Assembly (NCBI GenBank): GCA_045648785.1 | Contig: JAZROP010000010.1 | Coordinates: 1-23,970 of the forward strand | DNA length: 23,970 bases | DNA from: RGIG7450 sp045648785 | GTDB taxonomy: Bacteria > Bacillota > Clostridia > RUG12999 | Reading direction: 5' to 3' | Part shown: piece by piece, positions 6,770-14,054 of the stretch | How the letters are laid out: every line of letters begins with the position of its first letter | How positions within the stretch are numbered: the stretch's first letter is position 1 | Made by a program: the position numbers and the translations under genes | The notes under the pieces: model-generated | Told to the model about the DNA's origin: nothing | Database searches by the model: none | The model's input: the letters and a program-made list of their open reading frames with translations, nothing else

Positions 6770-8038
6770 ATGACATTTAAAAGAGCAGATATTTTACTTC
6801 CGGCCTTTTCGGGAGACGGTGAAAAAATGAAAAAATGGAGTGTTGTGGCGTGTGACCAATACACTTCCGAGCCAGAATACTGGGCAGAGGTTGAACGCAT
6901 AGTAGGAGAAAGCGAATCTACTTTCCGTCTTACTGTGCCGGAGATATATCTTAATGATGCTGACATTGATGAAAGAATAAAAAACACCAATAAGATTATG
7001 GCAGCGTATATGGATGGTGGCGTTTTTAAAGAGTATAAAAATACATATATCTATGTTGAAAGAACTCTCGCAAATGGCGTTAAAAGGCTTGGTATAGTGG
7101 GAATGGTAGATTTGGAGGATTACGACTATTCGGCAGGGTCGCAGACAAAAATCCGTGCCACCGAAGGAACGGTTGTATCAAGAATTCCACCAAGGCTCAA
7201 GGTGCGTGAAAATGCTCTTGTTGAGCTGCCGCACATAATGATGCTGATTGATGATGGCGATTGCGATATTATTGAATCAAACGCAGCGCTTGTTGGTACA
7301 TTTGAAAAAGTTTATGATTTTGATATGATGCAAAATTCGGGTCATATCACAGGATATAAATTGTCGGATGAGGCTGCGGATGTGCTTGATAAAAAGCTTG
7401 CCGAACTTGATAATCTTGACAGCTTCAACTCAAAGTACGGGGTGAATAAGAAATCTCCGCTTATTTTTGCGATGGGTGACGGAAATCATTCGCTTGCGAC
7501 GGCAAAGGCATATTACGAGAATATGAAAAAGGAAATTGGAGAAGAAGCAAAAAAATCGCCGGCAAGATATGCACTTTGCGAACTTGTGAACCTACATGAC
7601 AAATCTTTGGAATTTGAAGCAATTCACAGGGTTGTTTTTGATGTGAATGGAGCAGAATTCCTCAAGGCTTTTGAAAAGGAATTTAATATAAGCTATGATG
7701 AAAAAGCCAAAGGTCAGAGCTTTATTTTTGTTTATGATGGTAACAGCCAAAAGGTAACGGTTACAAATCCGAAAGAATATCTGACGGTTGCGACTGTGCA
7801 AAAGTTCATAGATGAATACATTGCGGAAAAAGGCGGAGAGGTGGACTATATTCACGGAGAGGATGTTGTTCATAAACTGTGTGCTGACAAAAATAATTTT
7901 GGTATAATTTTTGATGCCATGGATAAAGCGGATCTTTATAAATCAGTAATTTTAGATGGCGCATTGCCCAGGAAAACCTTCTCTATGGGTGAGGCATGCG
8001 ACAAGAGATTTTATATTGAATCGAGAAAAATAAGATAA
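6770..8038 (+). CDS. DUF1015 family protein
   Basis: This is a 422-residue cytoplasmic protein of the DUF1015 family, whose biochemical role is not established. Family hallmarks are the N-terminal ADILLPAFSG-KWSVVACDQYTSEPEYW segment, the PEIYLND block, the VRENALVELPHIMML block and the FAMGDGNHSLATAKAYYE motif, which resembles a ligand- or metal-binding core. ATG 6770 is used because the family's conserved N-terminus begins just after it; the longer frame from 6689 overlaps the promoter. A 20-base stretch covering the ribosome binding site and start (6754-6773) is repeated exactly and in frame at 6811-6830, creating an internal ribosome-site-plus-ATG. It is probably co-transcribed with the following membrane-protein gene. 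Confidence 0.85.
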   Translation: MTFKRADILLPAFSGDGEKMKKWSVVACDQYTSEPEYWAEVERIVGESESTFRLTVPEIYLNDADIDERIKNTNKIMAAYMDGGVFKEYKNTYIYVERTLANGVKRLGIVGMVDLEDYDYSAGSQTKIRATEGTVVSRIPPRLKVRENALVELPHIMMLIDDGDCDIIESNAALVGTFEKVYDFDMMQNSGHITGYKLSDEAADVLDKKLAELDNLDSFNSKYGVNKKSPLIFAMGDGNHSLATAKAYYENMKKEIGEEAKKSPARYALCELVNLHDKSLEFEAIHRVVFDVNGAEFLKAFEKEFNISYDEKAKGQSFIFVYDGNSQKVTVTNPKEYLTVATVQKFIDEYIAEKGGEVDYIHGEDVVHKLCADKNNFGIIFDAMDKADLYKSVILDGALPRKTFSMGEACDKRFYIESRKIR

Positions 8039-8065
8039 GCGCTAGAATTTAAAAGGGTGATACAG

Positions 8066-8737
8066 GTGGAAAAGAAATTTTATGAAGAATATAAATGGAC
8101 TCAGATGAAATTCTGGCAAAATTTCTGGGATTACTACAAGGTACATATGTTGTTTGCGATGATTGTGTTGGCAATAGTTGTGGTTGGAGTGAAAAGCTGT
8201 GCCGGCAGAATAAATAACGACACTACAATCACATATTTTGGTGAAAATGCAATGCTGACACCGGCAAAGTTTGAAAAGTATCTTGACGAGTGGTCAGAAG
8301 ATATTGATGGGGATGGTCAGGTTACTGTTAGAATTTCAAACAATCCTTTTGGGACAGGGGAAAATGCGGAAACAACTACGGCCTTTCTGCAGAAAATTGA
8401 TGCAGAACTTATTGCCGGCGATCCGTTTATTCTTATGACGGACGAAATGTTTATAAATCGATTTGTGAATATGCATGCACTTCAGCCGCTTGATGAAATT
8501 ATTGACGAGATAGAAATACCCGAGGAATATGTAAAGCGTGATGCAGACACCAATGCGATTGTTGCAATTGATATAACAGATATGCCGGTGGGGGATGTGG
8601 TAGGCATAACATCCGGAACGAGAATGTATATGGGTATGAAAGTGCTGCCATACAGGGAAATGGACAACGAAAAGTATATGGCACTGCACAATCAAATTGT
8701 AAAGATAATAAAAAACATGCTTGCAATGGAAAATTAA
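8066..8737 (+). CDS. Single-pass membrane protein of unknown function
   Basis: This is a 223-residue protein with a short cytoplasmic N-terminus rich in aromatic residues (EEYKWTQMKFWQNFWDYYK), one transmembrane helix at about residues 28-45 (LFAMIVLAIVVVGV), and a roughly 175-residue outer domain that is acidic and mixed alpha/beta. The outer domain contains a DIDGDGQV calcium-loop-like run and FILMTDEMFINRF. The shape recalls extracytoplasmic solute-binding lobes, but I do not recognise the family. GTG 8066 is preferred: AGGG at 8054-8057 is 8 bases upstream. It lies 27 bases after the DUF1015 gene, so the two probably form an operon ending at the large hairpin 8741-8794. Confidence 0.7.
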   Translation: MEKKFYEEYKWTQMKFWQNFWDYYKVHMLFAMIVLAIVVVGVKSCAGRINNDTTITYFGENAMLTPAKFEKYLDEWSEDIDGDGQVTVRISNNPFGTGENAETTTAFLQKIDAELIAGDPFILMTDEMFINRFVNMHALQPLDEIIDEIEIPEEYVKRDADTNAIVAIDITDMPVGDVVGITSGTRMYMGMKVLPYREMDNEKYMALHNQIVKIIKNMLAMEN

Positions 8738-8740
8738 AAC

Positions 8741-8800
8741 AAGCCTCCCAACTGTAAACTGCACAAACTGGTGCAGTTCACAGTTGGGAGGCTTGAAATT
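8741..8800. terminator. Large bidirectional terminator hairpin
   Basis: A 15-base outer stem (AAGCCTCCCAACTGT, 8741-8755, with its complement at 8780-8794) continues into an inner 8-base stem (AACTGCAC / GTGCAGTT) with one mismatch. T-rich sequence follows on both strands. It sits between the convergent membrane-protein gene and mnmA and would stop transcripts from both. Confidence 0.85.
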
Positions 8801-8801
8801 T

Positions 8802-9836
8802 TTATATTGCACGAACAATTTCGGCTCCGCCGACAAGAATATCACCATGATAGAACACAATTGATTGCCCGGGAGTAATTGCTCGTTGAGGGTCTTTAAA
8901 TTCCACTATAATATTATTCCCATCAGGGAAAATGGTAGCCTTTGCCGGCTTGGCAGCATAACGGATTTTGGCTTCTACCTCAATCGGTGAGGTCAATTTT
9001 TCAACAATTTGAAAATTAGGGTTTTTTGCAACCAGCTTTAGCTTGAACAGATGCTCGTTTTCACCAAGAACAACCTGATTTTTTTCTGCATCTATGCCGA
9101 CAACATATTTTTTACCATCAGATGCTATGCCAAGTCCTTTGCGTTGACCAAGCGTGTAACCTGCAATACCTGTGTGCTGCCCTAAAACATTGCCGTCAGA
9201 GTCAACAATTTCGCCTGGTTTTACACAGTCGGGCATATGTTCGGCAAGGTAATCCTTTACGGAAATGTTTTTTAAAAAACAAATATCCTGACTGTCCGGA
9301 CTATTTGCCACGGCAAGACCGTTTGAAGCGGCAATTTCCCGGATTTGCGATTTAGTATAATTACCTAGAGGCATTAAAATTTTTGAAATTTGCTGCTGGG
9401 TAAGCGTCCAGAACATATAGGTCTGGTCCTTTTCCGCGTCGGCACTTTTTTTAAAGGTTAGCCTGCCGGAGACCTGGTCACGGATAACACAAGCATAATG
9501 TCCGGTAGCGATATAGTCGGCTTTGTTGCCGATATGTTTAATAGCAGCACCGAATTTTATGTTTTTGTTACATAAAATGCAAGGATTTGGAGTGAGACCG
9601 CGATTGTAAATTTCAAGAAAAGGACCGGAGACGGTTCTTTTAAATTCTTCCCGGAAATCTATTACCTCGTGAGGGATACCAATATCTTGGCACACTGCTG
9701 CGGCATCTGAAATATTTGCATCATCGGTAAGAAAAAGTGTAAATCCGGTAACATCATACCCTTGCTCCTTTAAAAGCAGAGCAGCAACTGCACTATCAAC
9801 TCCGCCGCTTATACCTACATATACTTTTTCAGCCAC
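8802..9836 (-). CDS. mnmA: tRNA-specific 2-thiouridylase MnmA
   Basis: MnmA adds sulfur to position 2 of the wobble uridine U34 in the tRNAs for Lys, Glu and Gln, using ATP and a sulfur donor. The 344-residue protein has the N-terminal PP-loop ATP-binding motif SGGVDS (residues 10-15), the nucleophile Cys86 in NPCILC, and the second active-site Cys186 in SQDICF. The conserved TGHYA (111-115) and a C-terminal beta-barrel region (AKIRYAAKPAKA to the end) complete the family's domain order. It starts at GTG 9836, preceded by an AGGTGAGGTGA ribosome binding site and a consensus promoter. It is monocistronic and ends at the shared hairpin 8741-8794. Confidence 0.96.
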   Translation of the reverse strand: MAEKVYVGISGGVDSAVAALLLKEQGYDVTGFTLFLTDDANISDAAAVCQDIGIPHEVIDFREEFKRTVSGPFLEIYNRGLTPNPCILCNKNIKFGAAIKHIGNKADYIATGHYACVIRDQVSGRLTFKKSADAEKDQTYMFWTLTQQQISKILMPLGNYTKSQIREIAASNGLAVANSPDSQDICFLKNISVKDYLAEHMPDCVKPGEIVDSDGNVLGQHTGIAGYTLGQRKGLGIASDGKKYVVGIDAEKNQVVLGENEHLFKLKLVAKNPNFQIVEKLTSPIEVEAKIRYAAKPAKATIFPDGNNIIVEFKDPQRAITPGQSIVFYHGDILVGGAEIVRAI

Positions 9837-9860
9837 TATATCACCTCACCTTATGCTTTA

Positions 9861-9889
9861 ATCATATATGAATTATTGCATAAAGTCAA
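9861..9889 (-). promoter_or_regulatory. Sigma-A promoter of mnmA
   Basis: On the minus strand TTGACT (9889-9884) and TATGAT (9866-9861) are separated by exactly 17 bases, about 25 bases before the GTG start. Confidence 0.8.
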
Positions 9890-9895
9890 CGGGTT

Positions 9896-10081
9896 TTAAT
9901 AGATTTTAAGAAAAATCGACAAAAAAAGTGCGGAGGAGGTAGCAATTCCGGCAAAAAACCAAAGGGTTTTCTCGGAGGTTTTTTTCTTACGGGAAATTTT
10001 CTTTCTGCGACAGGGAATGCGGTTTGCATAGCTGTCTATAATCATTTGAGCCTCTTTTACGATATCTCTGTTTTCTGACAT
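9896..10081 (-). CDS. Small basic membrane protein downstream of spoIIE
   Basis: This is a 61-residue protein with an N-terminal helix, a strongly basic middle (CRRKKISRKKK) and a single C-terminal transmembrane helix (TLWFFAGIATSSALFLSIFL), so the basic part should face the cytoplasm. I do not recognise a family. ATG 10081 has AAAGGG 6 bases upstream. An in-frame ATG at 10096, 3 bases after the spoIIE stop, is an alternative that would add five residues. Its tight spacing to spoIIE suggests co-transcription under the same sporulation control; a role in sporulation is an inference only. Confidence 0.6.
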   Translation of the reverse strand: MSENRDIVKEAQMIIDSYANRIPCRRKKISRKKKTSEKTLWFFAGIATSSALFLSIFLKIY

Positions 10082-10099
10082 GTCAAGCCCTTTCATAAA

Positions 10100-12415
10100 T
10101 TATTTATCCCTTTCGCTTATTTTAATGGCCGTAACCATCATATCATCCCTTGGGACGCCCTCGGCAACCACGGACATCATTATGTTGTCAGCAATTTCCT
10201 TGCCTGAGGTAATTTCCATCAGCTTTAGAATATTACCAACACATTCTTCGCCTTTTTTACGGTCGCCTATATTGTCGGTGACACCGTCGGTCATCATTAC
10301 GATATAGCTTGTGTCATCTAAAAAAACAGTCTGTTGCGGTGCACATTCTATATCAAGCACGCCGAGAGGAAGGTTATTTTCCCGGATAACTTTCACATTA
10401 CTACCGGTTTTTATAATACTTGCAACCGCGCCTGCTTTTGTGAAATCTGCTTTTCCGGTGAATAAATCCACAGAGAGACAGTCGAAGGTTATGCATCGCT
10501 CGTCGGTAGTGCTACTTATCAGTCCACCATTAATAATTTTCAGCACGCTCTGAGGCTTAAATCCGCTTAGTACAAGAGTTTTGAAAAGTTTTATTATCTT
10601 TTGGGAATCCTCACTTGCCTGAGAGCCGGTACCCATTCCATCGCAAATAAGACAGTAAAAAATACCCTCGGGAGTCACAAACCAATCAGCACTGTCACCA
10701 CTCTGGTCAGAACCGTGTTTGTTCATTGTGATTATGGACACATCATAATCAAAGTTAAGACTTTCCTGAAGCTTCATTATAAATCCGCTTCCGGTGCGAT
10801 ATTCATCCGATATGCACATTTTCCGTCCGGTGATTTTTTCTGCGGCAGGAATAATATCAAAAAGGATTTCTTTTGATGTACGGAAAGTCATTTCAAATCT
10901 TCCGCAATCATTCATTATGATGCTTATTTCCGGAGATTTTATACCATTTATTGCAAGCTGACGGCAAAGCTCACTTTCAAGCGGAGCGAAATCGGGGCGG
11001 ATATTAACAATCTTTTTTTCTTTAGAATCTATTATTTCCAAAAAATCTGCCCAGCCTTCGGAGAAATTCCGTGCGTAAAGGTCAACGCGGTGTTTTATAA
11101 TACTTTCGCGTTTTAAAACTCCGTAAAGTTCTACTGCCGTTTCACGCAAGGTATCTCCGCGCACACATCTGCCGGAGATATGGCTTGAAACCTCAACAGG
11201 TTTTTCTTCAAATAAAGTATCGGTCACTTTTTTAAACATGGCGTTGCTGCCCTTTGTATTTTTACTCCAACAGTATTTATTAAGGCTGCACCCATCGCAA
11301 ACACGAGCAATAAGCCTCTCTTTAATAAGTTTTTTCTCGTCATCTTTCTCGTAAACTACAGGGGGGGCATACGCTTCTGCAATGGCCAGGGCGGAGTTGC
11401 GCAGAGATGCCAATGTCTCACCAATGCTTCCTTTGAGTCTCATTACAAAACCGCCCGCCGCATCATATACCGGAGGGCGTATGCTGAATTTTTCAAAATA
11501 ATTCAGCACTTTTTCGGGTGTGAAAAAGAATAAAATGCCGGCAGCTGCTATTTCAACAAGATTTACAAGCACAATTGTGGAGGAATTATAATATCCTGTA
11601 AAAAGAGAATTTGCAAAAGCTGCGGAAAGGACAACTCCCATTTTGCCGAAAATATTCATAATTCCCGAAACGAGACCCATAAAACCATAAACACCGGTAA
11701 GAGCAGGAGCGTCTCCCTGACTTATTCCGGCGATTATTCCAAGTGCGGCTCCGACAGCACCCGAAATACCTATGCCGCCTTTATATGCTGTAAAAAGAAT
11801 GATATACATACTCAGCACATTGGCAGGCTTTATACCCCAAAAGTGAATTCCCTGAAGTCCTGCCACAATAGCTCCAGCCATAATGGCAACGGAGATGCTG
11901 TCTTCGTCGGTTGCTATTTTCCAGCCTCGTTCCGCCACATCGGCAGTTTTGTAAAAAACAAGACACAGTCCACCGGAGGCGAGAGAATCGGTAACGGAGG
12001 TAATAAGGGAATAATAAAAGGTTCCGCTGAAAAAAGAAAATATAACCCCGGAAAAAAGAGTACATCCGCTGACAATTCCTGTAACAAAAGCGGGTTTTTT
12101 CCAGGCAAAATCACCCGAGATTTTTTTAATTGCGAAAAGCAGGAGAATGGCAATAATGTGGGATATTCTGCCTGCGCTACTGCTCATCAAAAGAGTGCCT
12201 GCAATACTTGCGGCAAGTATTAAGTGGTATTTATCGGACCGGATATTTGCGGCATACCAGGCTATTCCGAAAGGTGCCATACTGCCGAGAACCGTCACGC
12301 GGGAAATCATAACTGCCATCGCGGCTATAGCAACCGAATTGTGCGAAAAAACCTCTGCAAGCCTGCCGGTTTTATCGGGTTGTCGTTTATATGTAATAAT
12401 TTCATTTGTTTTCAT
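10100..12415 (-). CDS. spoIIE: Stage II sporulation protein E, SpoIIE phosphatase
   Basis: SpoIIE is a membrane serine phosphatase that dephosphorylates the anti-anti-sigma factor SpoIIAA, releasing sigma-F in the forespore, and also acts at the polar septum. The 771-residue protein has an N-terminal block of about ten hydrophobic helices (residues about 25-300), a central regulatory region with a cysteine group (CDGCSLNKYCW), and a C-terminal PP2C phosphatase domain. Metal-site motifs are CDGMGTG (Asp592), TDGVTD (about 709-714) and RDD (756-758). ATG 12415 is preceded by AGGAGG; the longer frame to 12529 would run through the promoter. The Bacillus subtilis protein is 827 residues, so the length fits. 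Upstream are a 21-bp-spaced promoter and tandem Spo0A boxes. Confidence 0.97.
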   Translation of the reverse strand: MKTNEIITYKRQPDKTGRLAEVFSHNSVAIAAMAVMISRVTVLGSMAPFGIAWYAANIRSDKYHLILAASIAGTLLMSSSAGRISHIIAILLLFAIKKISGDFAWKKPAFVTGIVSGCTLFSGVIFSFFSGTFYYSLITSVTDSLASGGLCLVFYKTADVAERGWKIATDEDSISVAIMAGAIVAGLQGIHFWGIKPANVLSMYIILFTAYKGGIGISGAVGAALGIIAGISQGDAPALTGVYGFMGLVSGIMNIFGKMGVVLSAAFANSLFTGYYNSSTIVLVNLVEIAAAGILFFFTPEKVLNYFEKFSIRPPVYDAAGGFVMRLKGSIGETLASLRNSALAIAEAYAPPVVYEKDDEKKLIKERLIARVCDGCSLNKYCWSKNTKGSNAMFKKVTDTLFEEKPVEVSSHISGRCVRGDTLRETAVELYGVLKRESIIKHRVDLYARNFSEGWADFLEIIDSKEKKIVNIRPDFAPLESELCRQLAINGIKSPEISIIMNDCGRFEMTFRTSKEILFDIIPAAEKITGRKMCISDEYRTGSGFIMKLQESLNFDYDVSIITMNKHGSDQSGDSADWFVTPEGIFYCLICDGMGTGSQASEDSQKIIKLFKTLVLSGFKPQSVLKIINGGLISSTTDERCITFDCLSVDLFTGKADFTKAGAVASIIKTGSNVKVIRENNLPLGVLDIECAPQQTVFLDDTSYIVMMTDGVTDNIGDRKKGEECVGNILKLMEITSGKEIADNIMMSVVAEGVPRDDMMVTAIKISERDK

Positions 12416-12439
12416 CGTTTGTAAACCTCCTGTACTTAT

Positions 12440-12472
12440 ACTATACAACATAAAATTTACAAAAAATGTAAA
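12440..12472 (-). promoter_or_regulatory. spoIIE promoter with 21-bp spacer
   Basis: On the minus strand TTTACA (12472-12467) and TATAGT (12445-12440) are separated by 21 bases. That spacing is unusual for sigma-A but is known for Spo0A-activated promoters such as Bacillus subtilis spoIIE and spoIIG (the latter 22). The start point would be near 12433, just before the ribosome binding site. Confidence 0.6.
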
Positions 12473-12497
12473 AATATGGTAATTATTACAAGTATTG

Positions 12498-12514
12498 TCC
12501 GACAAATTTCGACA
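12498..12514 (-). promoter_or_regulatory. Tandem Spo0A boxes (0A boxes)
   Basis: On the minus strand a perfect 0A box TGTCGAA (12514-12508) is followed, after 3 bases, by a one-mismatch copy TGTCGGA (12504-12498). The 10-base periodicity matches the tandem arrangement bound by a Spo0A dimer. The pair is roughly 65-80 bases upstream of the predicted spoIIE start point and also upstream of the divergent gene at 12584. Confidence 0.65.
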
Positions 12515-12583
12515 GTTCGTTATTAACAAGGGATGATAAATTTTAAGTTTTGTGATAAAATGCGACTAAAAAGGGGGATGAAA

Positions 12584-12955
12584 ATGAAAAAAAGTAACAT
12601 AAGAGATTATGGAGTGTCTGCATTCAGATATTATGCAATGATGGAGAAAAACAAAAAGTCTCTCATTTTACCTGAAAATAAGAGACTTGCAAGTGGATGT
12701 ATACTTGATATACTGGCTGTTGAAAAAACACTCCATGAACTTGAGAAAACAAATGAGGGGAGGGATATTCTCAAAGTATTAAAAACGGTATATTTTACAA
12801 TGCCGGAGCGCAAATTTAAAAAAGGTGAAATTTCCGACAGGGTGTTGCTTGCTGCACAAAATTCACATACAGCTGAGGCAACCGTTTACCGGAGTTTAAA
12901 TAGTGCGATTAATCTTTTTGCTGAAAATCGCGGTCTGAGGATTTCTCTTTTTTGA
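12584..12955 (+). CDS. Hypothetical protein with possible C-terminal helix-turn-helix, divergent from spoIIE
   Basis: This is a 123-residue basic, mostly helical protein. The N-terminal half contains RLASGCILDILAVEKTLHEL. The C-terminal 40 residues (GEISDRVLLAAQNSHTAEAT, then VYRSLNSAINLFAENRGL) look like a sigma-region-4 or phage-regulator style helix-turn-helix, with TVYRSL in the recognition-helix position. I do not recognise a named family. AAGGGGG at 12571-12577 is 6 bases before ATG 12584; upstream in-frame ATGs lack such a site. The promoter region is shared with spoIIE, including the Spo0A boxes, so sporulation-linked expression is possible. Its 3' end overlaps the convergent gene by 47 bases. 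Confidence 0.65.
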   Translation: MKKSNIRDYGVSAFRYYAMMEKNKKSLILPENKRLASGCILDILAVEKTLHELEKTNEGRDILKVLKTVYFTMPERKFKKGEISDRVLLAAQNSHTAEATVYRSLNSAINLFAENRGLRISLF

Positions 12956-13160
12956 GAAATATTTTAAAAATTATGGCAGACATAAGACATTCTGCAAAAA
13001 TTACCCCGGCAGCCTCCTGGAGCTGTTCAATCAAAACAAATGATTGGTAGCTGAAGGTGCCTTTGCCGGTAAGGTGAGCCAATATCATGAGCAGTACCGA
13101 TATAGCGGTGCCGACGGTCAGTATGCCCGTCGGCATGCTTTTTTTTATGCGATTATACAT
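12909..13160 (-). CDS. Small two-helix membrane protein of unknown function
   Basis: This is an 83-residue protein with two predicted transmembrane helices (PTGILTVGTAISVLLMILA near residues 9-27 and AAGVIFAECLMSAIIFKIF near 47-66) and charged ends (MYNRIKK; KKEKSSDRDFQQKD). No family is recognised. ATG 13160 is chosen with AAAGGA about 10 bases upstream; the frame extends to 13214, but that would overlap the promoter. The reading frame covers the last 47 bases of the convergent gene, so the two transcripts are complementary at their 3' ends. Confidence 0.55.
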   Translation of the reverse strand: MYNRIKKSMPTGILTVGTAISVLLMILAHLTGKGTFSYQSFVLIEQLQEAAGVIFAECLMSAIIFKIFLKKEKSSDRDFQQKD

Positions 13161-13185
13161 ATCTGACCAATCCTTTCTGTAAATA

Positions 13186-13214
13186 ATCATACAACAAATC
13201 ATGACAACATTCAA
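13186..13214 (-). promoter_or_regulatory. Sigma-A-like promoter for the small membrane protein gene
   Basis: On the minus strand TTGAAT (13214-13209) and TATGAT (13191-13186) are 17 bases apart, ending 25 bases before ATG 13160. This supports the gene being real. Confidence 0.65.
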
Positions 13215-13263
13215 TGATAAATTCTTTCCTTTGACGGCATTTTCTGTTGTAATATGTAAATTT

Positions 13264-13291
13264 TTTACAAATATGTAAAATTGTGTATAAA
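13264..13291 (+). promoter_or_regulatory. Sigma-A-like promoter for the DUF6514-type gene
   Basis: TTTACA (13264-13269) and TATAAA (13286-13291) are separated by 16 bases. The predicted leader is about 65 bases long. Confidence 0.5.
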
Positions 13292-13362
13292 ATTAGCAAA
13301 CGGTTTTGCTTGTCTGAAAGCGAGGGTTGAGGTAAAATTATCTTGTAAGGAGAGTGCAGAAA

Positions 13363-13686
13363 ATGAATAAAAAACTTTATATTTCAAGAAAAATTACAGG
13401 ACTTTCGGGCAGACTTGATTATTATTTGACAGAGAGTACATATGAGGAAAGTAAAACAATTGTTTATGGGGTGGAGATAAATAAAATATCTGTCGACAAC
13501 AGCGGAATAGAACAGATTAAGAAAAAATGTGTAAATGATTTGTCTGCTGACAGGGAGCGTGTATTGGAATTTTTGTACATGCTGGGAAACATGGAGGTTA
13601 TGCCGGAGAGTCTCGAGGATATCGCAAAGGACCTTGTTAGTGAAGATTTTTTTATAAATTTTAATATTAGAGAAAAATCTGCCTGA
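13363..13686 (+). CDS. DUF6514-like small protein
   Basis: This is a 107-residue soluble protein. The arrangement of an N-terminal strand region ending in YYLTESTYEESKTIVYGVEI, an ISVDNSGIEQI stretch, and a C-terminal helical segment (SADRERVLEFLYMLGNMEVM, then PESLEDIAKDLV) resembles the DUF6514 family of sporulating Clostridia, whose function is unknown. The assignment is from memory of the pattern and is moderate. AAGGAGA at 13347-13353 supports ATG 13363; the upstream in-frame GTG at 13354 abuts that site. The stop codon sits directly against the inverted-repeat block that follows. Confidence 0.7.
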   Translation: MNKKLYISRKITGLSGRLDYYLTESTYEESKTIVYGVEINKISVDNSGIEQIKKKCVNDLSADRERVLEFLYMLGNMEVMPESLEDIAKDLVSEDFFINFNIREKSA

Positions 13687-13975
13687 AACGGCCGGCGGAT
13701 TGGTCTTAGGGAGAAATCGGTTTCCAAACCATATTTTTAGTTTATACTACATCAAAAAGCACGGTAATACGCCAGTATTATCGTGCTTTTAATCTTTGTA
13801 TAATTCTAAAAATCTGTATTCGGGAACTGCCTTTCACCACAAAAGTCTTTATTTTGAATACAGAATTAGGAAAAAACGCAAAGGAATCCCGGCGGATTTC
13901 AAGCGGTTTTGACAATATTATGTGCCAAAATAATGACTTTTTGGCGAATGATCCCTAAGACCAACCGCCGAACGG
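13687..13975. repeat. Non-coding block bounded by 19-20-bp inverted repeats, with internal hairpins (MITE-like)
   Basis: The left arm 13693-13712 and right arm 13952-13970 are complementary over 19 bases with a single bulged A (CGGCGG, then TTGGTCTTAGGGA). AACGG stands outside each end (13687-13691 and 13971-13975), one base off the left arm, and may be a target duplication. Inside are a terminator-like hairpin (13755-13790), an AATCTGTATTC / GAATACAGAATT pair (near 13811 and 13855) and a GCCAAAA / TTTTGGC hairpin (13924-13945). No protein-coding frame is visible. It could be a miniature transposable element or a structured RNA; the sequence does not decide between them. Confidence 0.5.
13755..13798 (+). 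terminator. Terminator-like hairpin after the DUF6514-type gene
   Basis: AAAAGCACGGTAATAC (13755-13770) pairs with 13775-13790 with one G-T pair and a 4-base loop; TTTT and TAATCTTT follow. It lies about 70 bases after the stop, inside the inverted-repeat block. Confidence 0.65.
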
Positions 13976-13997
13976 TGGATTTTTTGCGTTGTGTAGC

Positions 13998-14026
13998 TTG
14001 AATTGTCTATGGTGATGTGATATAAT
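13998..14026 (+). promoter_or_regulatory. Sigma-A promoter of the histidine phosphatase gene
   Basis: TTGAAT (13998-14003) and a perfect TATAAT (14021-14026) are exactly 17 bases apart, with the ribosome binding site GGAGGT at 14041-14046. Confidence 0.8.
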
Positions 14027-14054
14027 GATTTTACATGAACGGAGGTAATTGCAA

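Noticed and set aside
8336..8860. 174-codon minus-strand frame opposite the membrane-protein gene and hairpin
   Set aside because: It reads through a strong terminator hairpin, has a shadow-like composition, and the plus-strand gene has a clear start and transmembrane helix.
11843..12482. Plus-strand frames opposite the spoIIE membrane region
   Set aside because: They are shadows of spoIIE, with Asn/Cys/Gly-rich or Ile/Ala-rich mirror composition and no start signals.
13687..14054. Riboswitch controlling the histidine phosphatase gene
   Set aside because: The hairpins are present, but I see no conserved core of a known class such as a cobalamin box. The phosphatase promoter lies downstream of the structures, so they would not be in its transcript.
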